NCBI GenBank assembly: GCA_021397835.1
Contig: JAJFZO010000191.1
Coordinates: 1,245,001 to 1,309,000, forward strand
DNA: 64,000 bases
From: Moringa oleifera
Lineage: Eukaryota > Streptophyta > Magnoliopsida > Brassicales > Moringaceae
Direction of reading: 5' to 3'
Shown here: positions 48,123-60,200 of the stretch, piece after piece
Position numbering within the stretch: position 1 is the first letter of the stretch
Layout of the letters: each line of letters opens with the position of its first letter
Program-made: the position numbers and the translations under genes
Notes under the pieces: model-generated
The model's input: only the letters and a program-made list of their open reading frames with translations
The model's database searches: none
Told to the model about the DNA's origin: nothing

Positions 48123-51100
48123 CTAGTCACACTTGATGTTCCTGTAGATCCTTCTCACGAACAAATTAGAACCGAGATAACCAACAGCTCCTGCACATTC
48201 AGAGGGAGTTACCAACCAGTGAGACAGGGACAGATTAGAATATCTTATCATGAATTTCAAAAGCTAGCTACTCTAAATTAGCCACAAATCAACAGTAGGT
48301 ATGACTAGCATATGGCTAAGGCAAATAGCTAGGAAATCCCTCAAACAGTCTCAATAAAGGTCATGCTACAGACTAGCTAAGGTTTCTTCTAATTTATGCA
48401 ATACAACAATTTCAACATCATCTTTACTAAACATTTCAAGAATACTTGTTTCAGTTTACACTGTCATGCTTAATATTTCAATATTATCACATAATTGCGG
48501 TGAGAAAAGAAGTTCCATCTAAATTTTTTCAGCAGAACCACCTAACATTTTTTTACAGAAGACTGCAAGTTCAATCTCATCCCCTTCTTAGGAAATTAAA
48601 CAAACAGTATCACCAGCCCAACTGCAGAAAAATTTCTAACCTAAAACTTGACCAAGAGAATTACCATGAACCACCTCAATCTAGAGATCAATTTTGAATG
48701 GAGACTCCAATTTTAGATGGGAGCTCCAACAAGTTCTAAATATTTCAAGAATTTTCAAAGCAATGGCATAGATAAACAATCAAAGAAAAAATCACTCAAC
48801 GAACAATACCATTAACATCAGAAAACGAATCTGCTAACATGACATCAATAAATTTGAGACCTCCATATATATAGATGTATAAACCTGCAATGTACATGTG
48901 TATGTGGGTGCATGCATGCTGAAAAATGTTAAAAAAACTCACCACAGAGGATTCCCAAACCGAGACAAAACATTAAAGTGTAACCAAAATAGAAGCTTGT
49001 CTGGAAGAATCCTGACATCTTAGTCTTCACATAGTAGTAATATATGGAGTACAAGTACACATAGACGGCTGTTGAGGCAGCAGAGAAGAAAGATGTCCAT
49101 TGCCAGTGATAGTTCTCAGCATTTAGCAGGAAATAAGTTCCCACAATAGTCACGCAAACAGTTACGATGATGAGAATCAGGAAAACCAACAGCATAAAGC
49201 CATAAACATAGTAAACCTGTCCAGCAGAAATGCCAAGCAAGAAATTTAAGTTTCAGATTTTGAATTGAAAACTACAACAAAAACAATTGGTTGTTTGCCT
49301 GTGTTTGTATGTGCAGGTCCTCATACTTGGATATTTCTCATAGTCTAAACAATATCTCTGCGCAGCCTATATTAGAGCTAGATGTAATATTAGTCGTTGA
49401 GAACAAAGAAAATCAAAGAGAAAATTCATTCAAATGCAAGTTGGAAAGGTAACTGAGTCCATTGGTTTTAGAAGGTACATGCAATGTGTTCCTCTCCACA
49501 TGTAGCAAGAACCCTATGACATGAAAAATACCACTTCAGATTCCCACTGCAAACACAGCCCGGTATCCTCTTTCTTCCTTTGGACTGACAAGTTCAGCAA
49601 ACCTAACTTTGTAATATGGTAACTGTTACCATGTCACAAAATAAGATATTCTATAAGGCTTCCATAACCTATACAAGGCACAGAATCTTTCCTCTCCTTA
49701 ATCTAAAAAGCAGTCCATGCCCTCGAAGCCACACAAATAAACTACAAAGAAACCTGAACAACAAAATTGCAGTGATAATTTGATCTTCGTGAAAATCCAA
49801 GAACACCCTAAACTCATCAGAAGGAAATTATTATTTCCAGAAAGAATTAGAATTATAAATTAAAGTTGATCTCTCCTCATTTTCTTTTTTTTCTCAGGTC
49901 AGGCCACTGAGTATAGTAAGTCACCTTGTAATTCCAGAAGGATGTGAAGACAAAGTACATCTCAATGAATATGCTGCCAAAGGGTAGTAGACCTCCCATC
50001 ATCGAGACTACAGAGGGTGTGAGGTACCATTTCTTCTCAGGAATAGGACGAGGGATGGTCTTTACTCGACAAGGATTGTTGGGAGCACCACTCCAGTTTC
50101 TCCCAACAACTGTACCAAGAAGTGCCAGAGGAAAAGAAATGAAGGCCCAAATTACAAAAACCACCACAATTGTGCCAAAGGGAATAGCAGCCAGAGATCC
50201 ATAGAATATAGCAATTGTGTTCAAGACAAAGCCAATCCCAAAGCACATAAATGGAAATAGAGATGCTGTAAGGATCATTGACTTGATCCAACTTTTACCT
50301 GGAAAAAAAAAAAGGATCCAAAATAAATTTAAAAAGTTAAGGGAAACAGGAAGGCACAACCAAAAATGTTTCAGCATGAGAGAAAGAGGGGAACAAATCC
50401 AACAAGAAATGGATTAAAATGCATACCCCCATTGCGTGAGTACATCCCACCACTCACATAACCAGAAATGAAGGATGTAAGAGCATAGCATACTATGAAA
50501 GTTGTAACAATTGCTCCTCTCCTGGAACCAAAAATATGATTTGAGGTTAATATTTGACAAGTAGGAATTCAGAAGAACTATCATGCAACCAACCAATATT
50601 CTTCCCAACCCACTTGATGAGAAAAGATGAAGAGGCTGGCTGGCTCACTATGTGATATTACAGTATAGAAAGCCCATTAACAAAGGCTATGATGAAATAT
50701 GCAAAAATGAAACAAGAAAATTTGCAGAAAAAAGTTAGAAAGGGAGATGAGTTACACACACAGAGACAGAGAGGGAAACAAGTTAGGAAGTTCACTTCAT
50801 GCATATTTCAACACACAGAAGTGCACTTCAATCTTTAGAAACATAATCAGATGTGCAAGAAATTCAAAGATTCAATAGTAAAACATACCCGACGTAGAGT
50901 GTTCCCACAATTGCCAATAAAATGACAAGGAGAACAAGCAAAGCAAGCTGAGCACCCGTACCAACCACAGCTGAAATGAGAACTAGATTGCGAGGAGGCC
51001 GGAAAACATCACCATGAACAAGTTTCCACCCAGACTCTTCACTCACATCTCTCTCCTGAAATAAGTATTGTAGGCACCAAAAAAAATGCAATATTAAAAT

Positions 51101-54100
51101 CTATTAGAGTTCAATATTTAGAGGATAAAACAAAAGAAAGACTAACAGAACAAGCAACTCAAATAAGAGCAACAACAACAATAACATGTAAAAAGACAAG
51201 TCATTACCAAGGTCTCCAAATCATCATCTTCCCGAGCATATTTTGCATAGTCATTTCTAAGAGTCCGCATTAATATCATTGACACCAAACCAGTGAGGAA
51301 AATAACCATCATGAATGAATTGAAGATGGAGAACCAATGGATCTAGACATGAGAGAACCATTGAGAACTATTAGATAGTTAAAAGAAATAAGTATTAGAA
51401 AAATGAAACTGGACAAAACAGGATAACAGGCAACCAACAACATATCACTGAAGAATATAAATAAATCAATTTGGTCTAAAACTATTAAAGTAGCGACAAA
51501 TGACAATGCAAACAAGGCTTTCTTTCTCCATTTTTTTTTTTAATCAGACAAACAAGGCAATATTGACGAGAAGAAAAAGGAAAAGCCAGCAACCAAATCA
51601 TTTACCTGGTGCTCAAAGAAAGGGTAATCCAAATAAACATCAAAACGGCGTGCAAACGTGACATTAGTTGAAATCCATTTGATAGAGTATGTTAAGTCCA
51701 CCGTTCTCCCTGCTTCCAGAGGCTTTGGGCTTTCTTGAGAGAGATTAACATGAATTATCTACAAGAAAAGAGATTTCTTACTCATAACAACAACATATTC
51801 AAAGGCCCATAATAGAGGTCATATGAGAGCTGAGAAACCACAGACCTGATCTTTATTGTATTTAACAATAATATTCTTATGCGTGTAAAGAACATGTTTG
51901 CCACTATCACTGTTCTTATCAGGATGCTGTTCACCAACAAAGCCTAAATACCAATGAGATAATTAGAATATACATTCAGAAATCATCAATCAGATTAAAC
52001 ACAGACTAAAGACTTGCACACGGAGTTAAAGAATGCATACCCCATAGAGGCAGATCATCTAACCTCACATTCAGCAAAACCAAGAGGATGGAACATGAGA
52101 TCGGAAAAGAGGCAAGAGAGACAATAGTAAGCACTTTGGCAGTGAATGCATGATAACTTTCGACTATATTACTTTTTCCTTCTTTGCGAGGAAAGATAAT
52201 TACAAAAAGCACCAAGGGGGTGCCAGCCATGTATACCTATAGCAACTTCCTTTCTGTATTTTCTACTAGTGGGAAAAATCAATTCCAGTTCTAAACATAC
52301 CCATGAAGAACTCAAACCAGTAACTATTCTCAATTGCATCTTTGAACTGCTTGACCTTTGCTTCATCAAGCTCCAGTGGACAAATGATACTTTTATCAAT
52401 ATTCTCTGAGGAAAGGGAGGTAAATGAATAAAAAAAGGGAATATTTCCCTAAAATCTCAAGACTATAACAGAAAAAGAAAACCATAATGAAGTTACATAC
52501 TTAAGTACTTTATGTCAATCTGGCTGTCAATAAGTTCATTTCCACCCAAGACTTCACCAAGACCACCCCACTTGTGAGCAGGATTGCCTGATGGATGGCA
52601 AAATGGGAGGCTGTAGTAGTTGTATGTTTCTTGTGGATTATTATATGGGCCAACTTTATTTACCCAAAGGGTAACTGGGTCATCTGGTTGATACTGGACA
52701 AAAAACAAAGGTTGTGTTGTTAATTTTCACAGAAAATGCCAAAACAAGATAAGACATAGCAAAATGTTATGACACTGGTAAAACAAAAGAGCAGCATTCC
52801 ATGCTCTCCATCTCCGACAGTACAATATCAGAATAAAATGTACTCATGGAACAGACTTACAGAAATAGTCTAGTGAGAGATTCCATTATGACATCGTAAG
52901 AGAAGTTATTATCCAAAAGATGGAAGGATGCAAGACCGATGGCAGCAAAAAGAGTATAAAGCAATTATTTTCTCCTAACAACAGAACTTAGTGCAATTCA
53001 GGCTAGCATCTGAATGTCTACTGAAATGGCATAAAAGAAACACAACACATAAGATGCAATTGGATGGACTGAAAGCAGATGTGTAGAATACAAACATAAA
53101 ACTGCAACACATCCATATTTTAGTTACTGCTGGTATATGATTTGATGCTTAACAGAGAATTCATCATTCCAGTTAAGGATCTTAGCAGTTCAGCTCATAT
53201 ATCCCATATCCAAATCCGGTTGAGAGATAATACTATCTAAAGACAATGTTTGTCATTTGCAACATACAGAATGTTAGTGACAACGATAGTGTCAGACTTA
53301 CAGCCACAATCTTTGAACAGTATGTAGAATTTGATTTTCATTAGACCAAGTTTTTCTTCATTTTCTTCTGACATATTCATAAAGGAAGTGTCTCCTCCAT
53401 AGATAACATTATGCAAAGTACAATGGTCCCAGAACACATAACCTAGGCAAGATACAACAGTAGAGAGAGGTAATATAGCTCACTTGAGCATGCCAATGTC
53501 AGAATACAATTTTTCCCTCCATAGACATGGAGACATAAATCATAGTAAAATAAGATCAGCAGAAGTAGGACTGTCCCATTAGACCAATCCACAGAGACAT
53601 TTCCATGTGGTAGATTCCCCCCTGTACCCATTGTGAAATGTGCTAGACAAATTTTGATAGTGGTTCCTAAAGGATCTTGCCAAATCTAGCCCAACCTGCA
53701 GCTTCATGTTACATAACAGTAATCCCATAGTTGACAAGCTCTGAGATCCATGTTAAATGCAAATCTATACGTGTACAAGTGCACCATAAAATGGACAACA
53801 AGACCGGCCCAGTAACCCAACTAATAAATCACCAGCACCACCATAGCCATTCTCACAAGTACCATGGTACCAACACACTGTCATACTAAATGGCAGTCGG
53901 AAATTGTAATTCATTTCTAGGCCCCTTACACAGCATATATCCAGGTAAATATAGAAGAAGACATAAAAACCTAAAAAGCTGAAAAACCTGTACATGTAAC
54001 AGCAGGCATGCATACTTCATTCTTGAATTCAGTAAGAAACTCTATGCTTAACAAAATTTGAGCAATCACAAGCTGCATTAATTATATAAAAAGGAATCCC

Positions 54101-54407
54101 AATTTTACACCCCCACCCCTACAAAAGTTACTCGAATCCGCAAAATGAAGCAAACAACTCAAACCTCAGAGTCGCACATCAAAATGAACAGATCCAAAAC
54201 AAATTCGAGCCTAAACAGCACGAAAGTGACAAGATCTAGCAGCCAAAATAGCAAGTCACAACTAAACAAAGTACTCGAATCAGCAGCAGGGAGAGAGATA
54301 AAGTAGTAGAGAAATACCTTGTGATCTGACTCGGAGGCGAGAACAGGTGAGAAGAGGAAAATGAAAGCGAGGAGAGAGAGGAGAGATCCGACGACGGAAG
54401 GTAGCAT
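48123..54407 (-). CDS. TMN: Transmembrane 9 superfamily protein (nonaspanin/TMN/EMP)
   Basis: Golgi/endosomal nine-TM protein, thought to help sort membrane cargo. Exons (minus): 54407-54318, 52693-52501, 52405-52301, 52058-52041, 51943-51846, 51758-51606, 51342-51208, 51055-50889, 50521-50427, 50298-49925, 49216-48943, 48190-48123; 589 aa, all in frame, the usual length for TMN1-4. Visible: signal peptide (residues 1-25), lumenal domain with [26 protein letters not shown] and [13 protein letters not shown] before TM1, then nine hydrophobic segments, including [10 protein letters not shown] and [13 protein letters not shown]. The C-terminus IYRNIKCD ends in a KXD signal, the Golgi-retention/COPI-binding motif described for Arabidopsis EMP12. 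One exon is only 18 bases (52058-52041), encoding DLPLW plus split codons. A TATATAG box at about 54521 lies 115 bases upstream. Confidence 0.94.
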
Positions 54408-54519
54408 GGTGATGACCGGCGAAGGTCGGATCTGAGGATCCAGATTCCAACAGTAGTCAAAGAAATGATAAAAATGTGTATCCTGTCTCGGTTTTCCTTT
54501 ATGGCTTGATTCCGCTGAG

Positions 54520-54528
54520 CTATATAGC
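54520..54528 (-). promoter_or_regulatory. TATA box of the TM9SF gene
   Basis: Minus strand reads GCTATATAGC about 115 bases before the start codon; would give a leader of roughly 85 bases. A GA-rich stretch (54566-54585) lies just upstream of it. Confidence 0.45.
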
Positions 54529-54849
54529 CCCCTCTTTTCCTTTTCCTTTTCCTTTCTTTTCCTTCGAGAGAGAAAGAGAGAGAGCTATTTGCCTTAACGC
54601 TATTTAGTACATGACTCCGGCTCCTCTTCTAGATTTTCGACTTGTTAACGCAATGAGGCTTATCGTTGAAATAAAGCGTGCGAAAAACCAAAAGGAGGCA
54701 CTGTTCATTCATGGGACGGGCTTTTCCCTATCCAGCCCGGCCCTTGAATGACCCGACCTTTGTTGGGTCCCGGTGGCCTTTGATGGGCTCAAACTTTAGT
54801 GTTTCATGTTTCTTACTGGGCTGCCGTTGGCTTGGATTTGCAATTGGTC

Positions 54850-55115
54850 ACAGTTATGCTCTGTTTGGATCTCTCCACCTGCTTTCAGATTTTCTCTCAC
54901 AATTCTACCTTGTTTGGCTTGAGAGAAAATGAAGGACCGTAGTTGTGCCGTGTTTGGATCTCTCCAAACTGCGTTCAGTTTTTCTTTTTATGATCTTACG
55001 CCGTTTGGCTGGAGAGAAAATGGAAGGTCGCAGTTATGCCCTGTTTGGATCTCCCCAAACTGCTTTGAGATTTTCTTTTTATGATCTTACGTTTTGGCGG
55101 TATAGAAAACGAAGG
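54850..55115 (+). repeat. Minisatellite, three copies of about 90 bp
   Basis: Three head-to-tail units starting near 54851, 54940 and 55031, each beginning (C/T)AGTTRTGCYCTGTTTGG ATCTC and ending in a GAGAAAATGAAGG-type block. Units differ by scattered substitutions, so the array is not very recent. It lies in the TM9SF/SnRK2 divergent intergenic region. Confidence 0.85.
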
Positions 55116-55261
55116 AAAAAGAAGGAAAGAAATTAAGGAACCAGGATTCGGAATCCACCAATTAATCAGCAAGAAATCAAAGAAGAGAGAGTCATCAATC
55201 AAAGAGAGACGAGTGGATCGGTGCAGTGAAAGAAAGCAAGACAGCAAATGGAACTCGATGT

Positions 55262-55279
55262 CACGTGGCGCCCACGTGT
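55262..55279. promoter_or_regulatory. Paired ABRE/G-box motifs
   Basis: CACGTGGC and CCACGTGT separated by two bases. Two closely spaced ACGTG cores form the usual functional ABA-response unit. Lies 855 bases upstream of TM9SF and 1.95 kb upstream of SnRK2; which gene it serves, if any, is unknown. Confidence 0.45.
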
Positions 55280-55449
55280 ATACCCACTAGTGACTCTTAC
55301 GCTCTCAATAGTAGACTTGTGTCTGCTAAAAATAGAGAAAGACAGAGGACGCAAGTGCATGTGAGCCATGCGCGGCCTGCCCCCATCGTCTACTTGCTGT
55401 TGTCATCGATGTCCCTATGCATGTTTTATTCTTGCATTTTTCTTTACAT

Positions 55450-56600
55450 TACAGAATAATAATAATTTTTTATTTTAAAATAATAGTGACAATTAAAGGT
55501 TATTTTAACATGTACGGACTTTATGGTATGGGTTTTACATGTTTAAAATTAGGATGAGTATCACGATCATATTTATATAAGTTTTAATTTTTTAATTATT
55601 TTGCTAAGATATTTGATAAGACTAATGCATCCCATAATTAAATATATGTTAATTAAAGATCGAATCATTTGTTAAGTATTTGAAATTCGTTATATATTTG
55701 TTAGAATTTTTTAATATGAGTTTTGACATTTAAATTAATAAAAAAATTTAAAATAATAATAATCAATATATATAATTTTTTATATATTTATAAATTATGA
55801 TGGTATTTTTGTGTGAGGTATAATATATGGTGATAAATTCTGGTTTATATAAATTATGATTAAAGAGACTGAATTGATAAAGTAGAATCTTATTGAGCTC
55901 TTTGTAGCAAAAACTTAATATTGGAGGTGTTGAGCTTGAAGTGCTTGATCTAGTATAGTGGATTGGAGGGAATTTGATTTTTCATTTTAGATTCAAATTA
56001 AAAATTGATAGATGAAATAAAAAACGACCCCATGATCTGACTTAACTCAAGGGTAAAACACTGCATCATGATGAAATTATTTTAATTAAATACAATTTAA
56101 AATTTTTAAAAATACAATCTCTCATAATTTGTATCTTAAACTTCAAAACATTTCATAATATACTTTAATGGGTAAAAAATAATCAAATTAAACATGAATT
56201 CAAACTATTTTAAAAAGATTAAACATATTTTTCATTATCGTATTGCTTAAAAAAATATACCGAATAAATTTTATACCTAATTTAAAGTCAATTTTTTAAT
56301 TCTAAATATTTTTTGATTCACAAACTATATATATAAATTTAGTAGTAAAAAATATTAAAATACTCAAATAATTTTAAAATTTTTTATAATAATTTGAATA
56401 TATATTTTTATATTTATAAAAAATTTATAAATTATAATATAAAATCTATAATATAAATATTTTAAATATTTAAAAATTTAATAATATTTTATTTAATTTA
56501 TTTTTATTAATTTTTAAAACATAAAATAACATTTACTTAATTAGTTTTGAATAAATGAATTCTAGCAAATTGACAAATTTTTGACAAAGTGCAGAAGGAT
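55450..56600. other. AT-rich spacer upstream of SnRK2
   Basis: Very AT-rich, with no gene or clear repeat family seen; no promoter element beyond a TATAAAG at about 56608. Confidence 0.5.
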
Positions 56601-56850
56601 TAGGTAATATAAAGGGAGATATGGAGAAACGTTGATTCACGCATTTTGAGCAGTCATAGTTTTTATACAAAGGGAAATAAAATCATGGAATGATCATGAG
56701 AGATGATGATGATAATATAGACACATACAAAGGTGGGGCCCGCAAGTCTTATCACCTCCTGCGGAGATGCACTGAGATGTTCCTTTCTCTCTCTTTCTTC
56801 TCAAACTCACAGAGCATACAGACGGAATTGATAGTATACTCATTAACGTT

Positions 56851-56855
<5 letters not shown>

Positions 56856-56883
<28 letters not shown>
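56856..56883 (+). repeat. (CT)n microsatellite in SnRK2 upstream/leader region
   Basis: CT run of 14 units within a pyrimidine-rich tract typical of plant 5' leaders, 350 bases before the SnRK2 start. Confidence 0.95.
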
Positions 56884-56886
<3 letters not shown>

Positions 56887-57137
56887 GGAGAACAGAAAAT
56901 CAAAAGGGGAAGCAAATAGTGAGAGATTCGTCCTTCTCGTAATCATGAATTTCTGTTTGTCTCTCTGAATAGAAAATTAAAAAGGAAATCCAGATTCTTT
57001 ACTTTCCTTCAAATCTCTCCCATCTCTCCTCCATCATTTCCACCTCCTTGTTTTCTCTCAAAACTCGCAAAAAAGAAAAAGAAGCATACGGATTCTGATT
57101 CAGGGTTTTGATTGGGATATTACATAGCATCTCTCTG

Positions 57138-57146
57138 TATAAATAG
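57138..57146 (+). promoter_or_regulatory. Possible SnRK2 TATA box
   Basis: TATAAATAG, 94 bases before the ATG. The pyrimidine-rich region 56780-57060 upstream looks like transcribed leader, so the true start may be further upstream, with TATAAAG at 56608 as the box; both remain open. Confidence 0.4.
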
Positions 57147-57231
57147 ATGAATTGTGGGGAATTTGATAATTGATTTAGGGTTCTCTCGTTTGATAATACT
57201 GAAGTTGAAGGAACAGAGATAAAAGAAAGAA

Positions 57232-60200
57232 ATGGACAAGTACCAGTTGGTGAAAGACATAGGATCGGGGAATTTTGGGGTGGCGAGGCTCATGAGGAAC
57301 AAAGACACCAAGGAGCTTGTTGCCATGAAGTACATCGATCGTGGCTACAAGGTCACCTGCGATTTAATGCTCAATTTCTTTCATTTTCACGCATGCATGC
57401 ATCTTAATATACAAATATAGGCACATCCGGACGCAGATATGTATCTCTATTTGGGCTTGTATAACCGTTATACTTGTGAAACAAAGATAGGTTTTGATCG
57501 TTGCAAAGAGGAAGATAGAACAAAAAGTAAATTCTTTTACTTGTTAGCGTTGGGCTTGTAATAATTTTACGGTTGCCTTCTAATTAGCTCATCTGGAAAG
57601 AGGAAATTCAAAAACTTTTTTCTTTGGGTGATGTGTTCTGTATATGATTGTGTTGTTTAATGTCAAGTTTTTTTTTGGTCGTTTTTTTGGTTGCAGATTG
57701 ATGAAAACGTGGCAAGAGAGATCATAAATCATAGATCACTTCGCCATCCAAACATAATTCGGTTCAAGGAGGTTTGTGGATTTGTCTGTAAATATAGGTG
57801 CATGTGGATCTTAATATCTGTTTATATCTTTAATAGTTGTAAACTGAAATTTATGTTAGTGGCTGATCTGAATGAATGAACTGCCATGTATTCATCTCCC
57901 ATGGTATAATTTGGGTTTTGGATTTTGCAGGTGGTTTTGACCCCAACCCACCTTGCTATTGTCATGGAATATGCTGCTGGTGGTGAGCTCTTTGACCGTA
58001 TTTGCAATGCTGGGAGATTCAGTGAAGATGAGGTTTGTATACTTGAAACATAAATTTTTGGAATGTAGTGTTCATTGTTACTGGTTATGATATTGTTTTT
58101 GCCTGCTGAGACAATATTATCTCTAGGGCCAAAGAAAAAAAAAGGACAATGAAAAATGCTTCCACAACAATGCTTGGCAAAGCTAGTTAGTTTAATTGCT
58201 TAGTACTACTATTATTATTATTCTTTTTTAACAGCAAAATGAACTGAAAATTGTACTTCTTTTCTTTTAGCATGCATGTTCCTTGCTGGGTACTGCTTTT
58301 GGACTTAAAAGTTCTATTTTACTAATGCTGTCAATCTTTTTATATTCTCAGGCCAGATATTTTTTCCAGCAGCTTATCTCAGGAGTCAGCTACTGTCATT
58401 CCATGGTAAAATAAATTTAATATCTGCTAAAAAAGAGATATCTAAAGTTTCTTTTCTTTCTTCTTCTGCGTGGTAATCACATGGTCCATCGGCTCTACAG
58501 CAAATATGTCATCGAGATTTGAAACTGGAGAACACTCTATTGGATGGAAGTCCAGCGCCACGCCTGAAAATCTGTGATTTTGGTTATTCTAAGGTCTGGA
58601 CATCAATTAAAGAAAACTGAAGTATTACTATAACTGTCCTGTATGTTTCTGTAAACTGATAAGCTCTTGCCCTCCAGTCATCTCTGCTGCATTCCAGACC
58701 CAAATCAACTGTGGGAACTCCAGCTTATATTGCACCAGAAGTCCTTTCTCGGAGAGAATATGATGGCAAGGTAATCGAGCGGTTTAATAAAATTTTTGTG
58801 GTTAATTGGTCAAATTTTACTTAGCTTGGCTTGCTGATATTAAGTGGTTGGAATAGCTGGGGTTTATGTGCATGATGTGAATACCACTGAGAAAACACTG
58901 ACTGAGAAGGACTTGAGATAACAAATATGGCTGTTTTCCCTCGGACATCCTTGCCTGAATTTGTGAATTCTGCTGGACCATGAACTTGTAAAACTGAGTA
59001 TTCTATTCAGTGGATGGATCTAAGTTATTGTTGATTATCTATAAAAAAAAAAAAAGTTATTGTTCATTATTAATCTGTTCATCTGACTTCTACTAACATG
59101 TAGCATTCCCAAAAGTGTTATATTATCTTGTTTAGTCATCTTTTCAATAAGTGTGTAGAAGAATGGTAATGCGCGCATAAAAGCTGGTTTTGTTTTAAGT
59201 CATCCTAGAGTAATGCATTCTTGGTGATGCAACTTTTATACCGACATCTGATTTAGCAAAAATTTCTAGAACTTTGTCTAAGTAATATACTATTATGCCT
59301 TCTGTGTAGAGGTTACAGCATATAGCTTAATGGGGCATTTGCTTATCAGATTTGTGCTATTGTAATGCAAACTGACATAAATTGTTAGGATTAACTTGAT
59401 TTTTAAAACCTCTTAATTGTTTTCTGCTCTATTCATTTCATTTTTAGTTGAATTGAAAGTGCTGACTATTGTTGATAATAGTTTCAAATTATCCAGTGGT
59501 TAGCAAATGTCTGATGTACAAGATTTGGACCACCTGCACAGAATTATTATGTGTTATGTGTGCTGCCAATATAAGGAACTACATTTTTGTATTTTCAGAT
59601 TTTCTTTCATATTGTCTAGCTTCCTCTTATTTAGATCACTTGGTTTCTCCATTTTTCTTCCTTCTTTTATTCCATCTTGCCTCTTTGGAAGTGTAGTTTT
59701 GGTTACATCTAACACCCTTCTTTTATATTTATTTAACTTCATTAATTTATTACCTCACTTATGCTATGATCCGTTATAGCTAGCACTTCGTTGTAGACTT
59801 GCAAATGTGGAAGACATTTAGAAATGTCAAAACAACAAACTCCTCCTTGCAGAGATTTTATGAAACTTTGGTGGTCTATACTTTAGTAGGATCTTTGCAG
59901 AGGCTATGTAGTCATTTCATTTGCATTCTGTTTAATTTGAATTTGTGATTTTTCAGCTCGCTGATGTATGGTCATGTGGTGTGACTCTTTATGTCATGCT
60001 AGTTGGAGCGTATCCATTTGAAGACCAGGAGGATCCCAAGAACTTCAGGAAAACTATTCAAGTAAGTTTTGGCATCTCGTTTATTCACTGACTTTCAATG
60101 ACTTGCAGTCTATGATCTCTTATATTTTTGATATTCTGCAGAGAATAATGGCTGTTAAATACAAGATTCCAGACTATGTGCACATATCACAAGATTGCAG

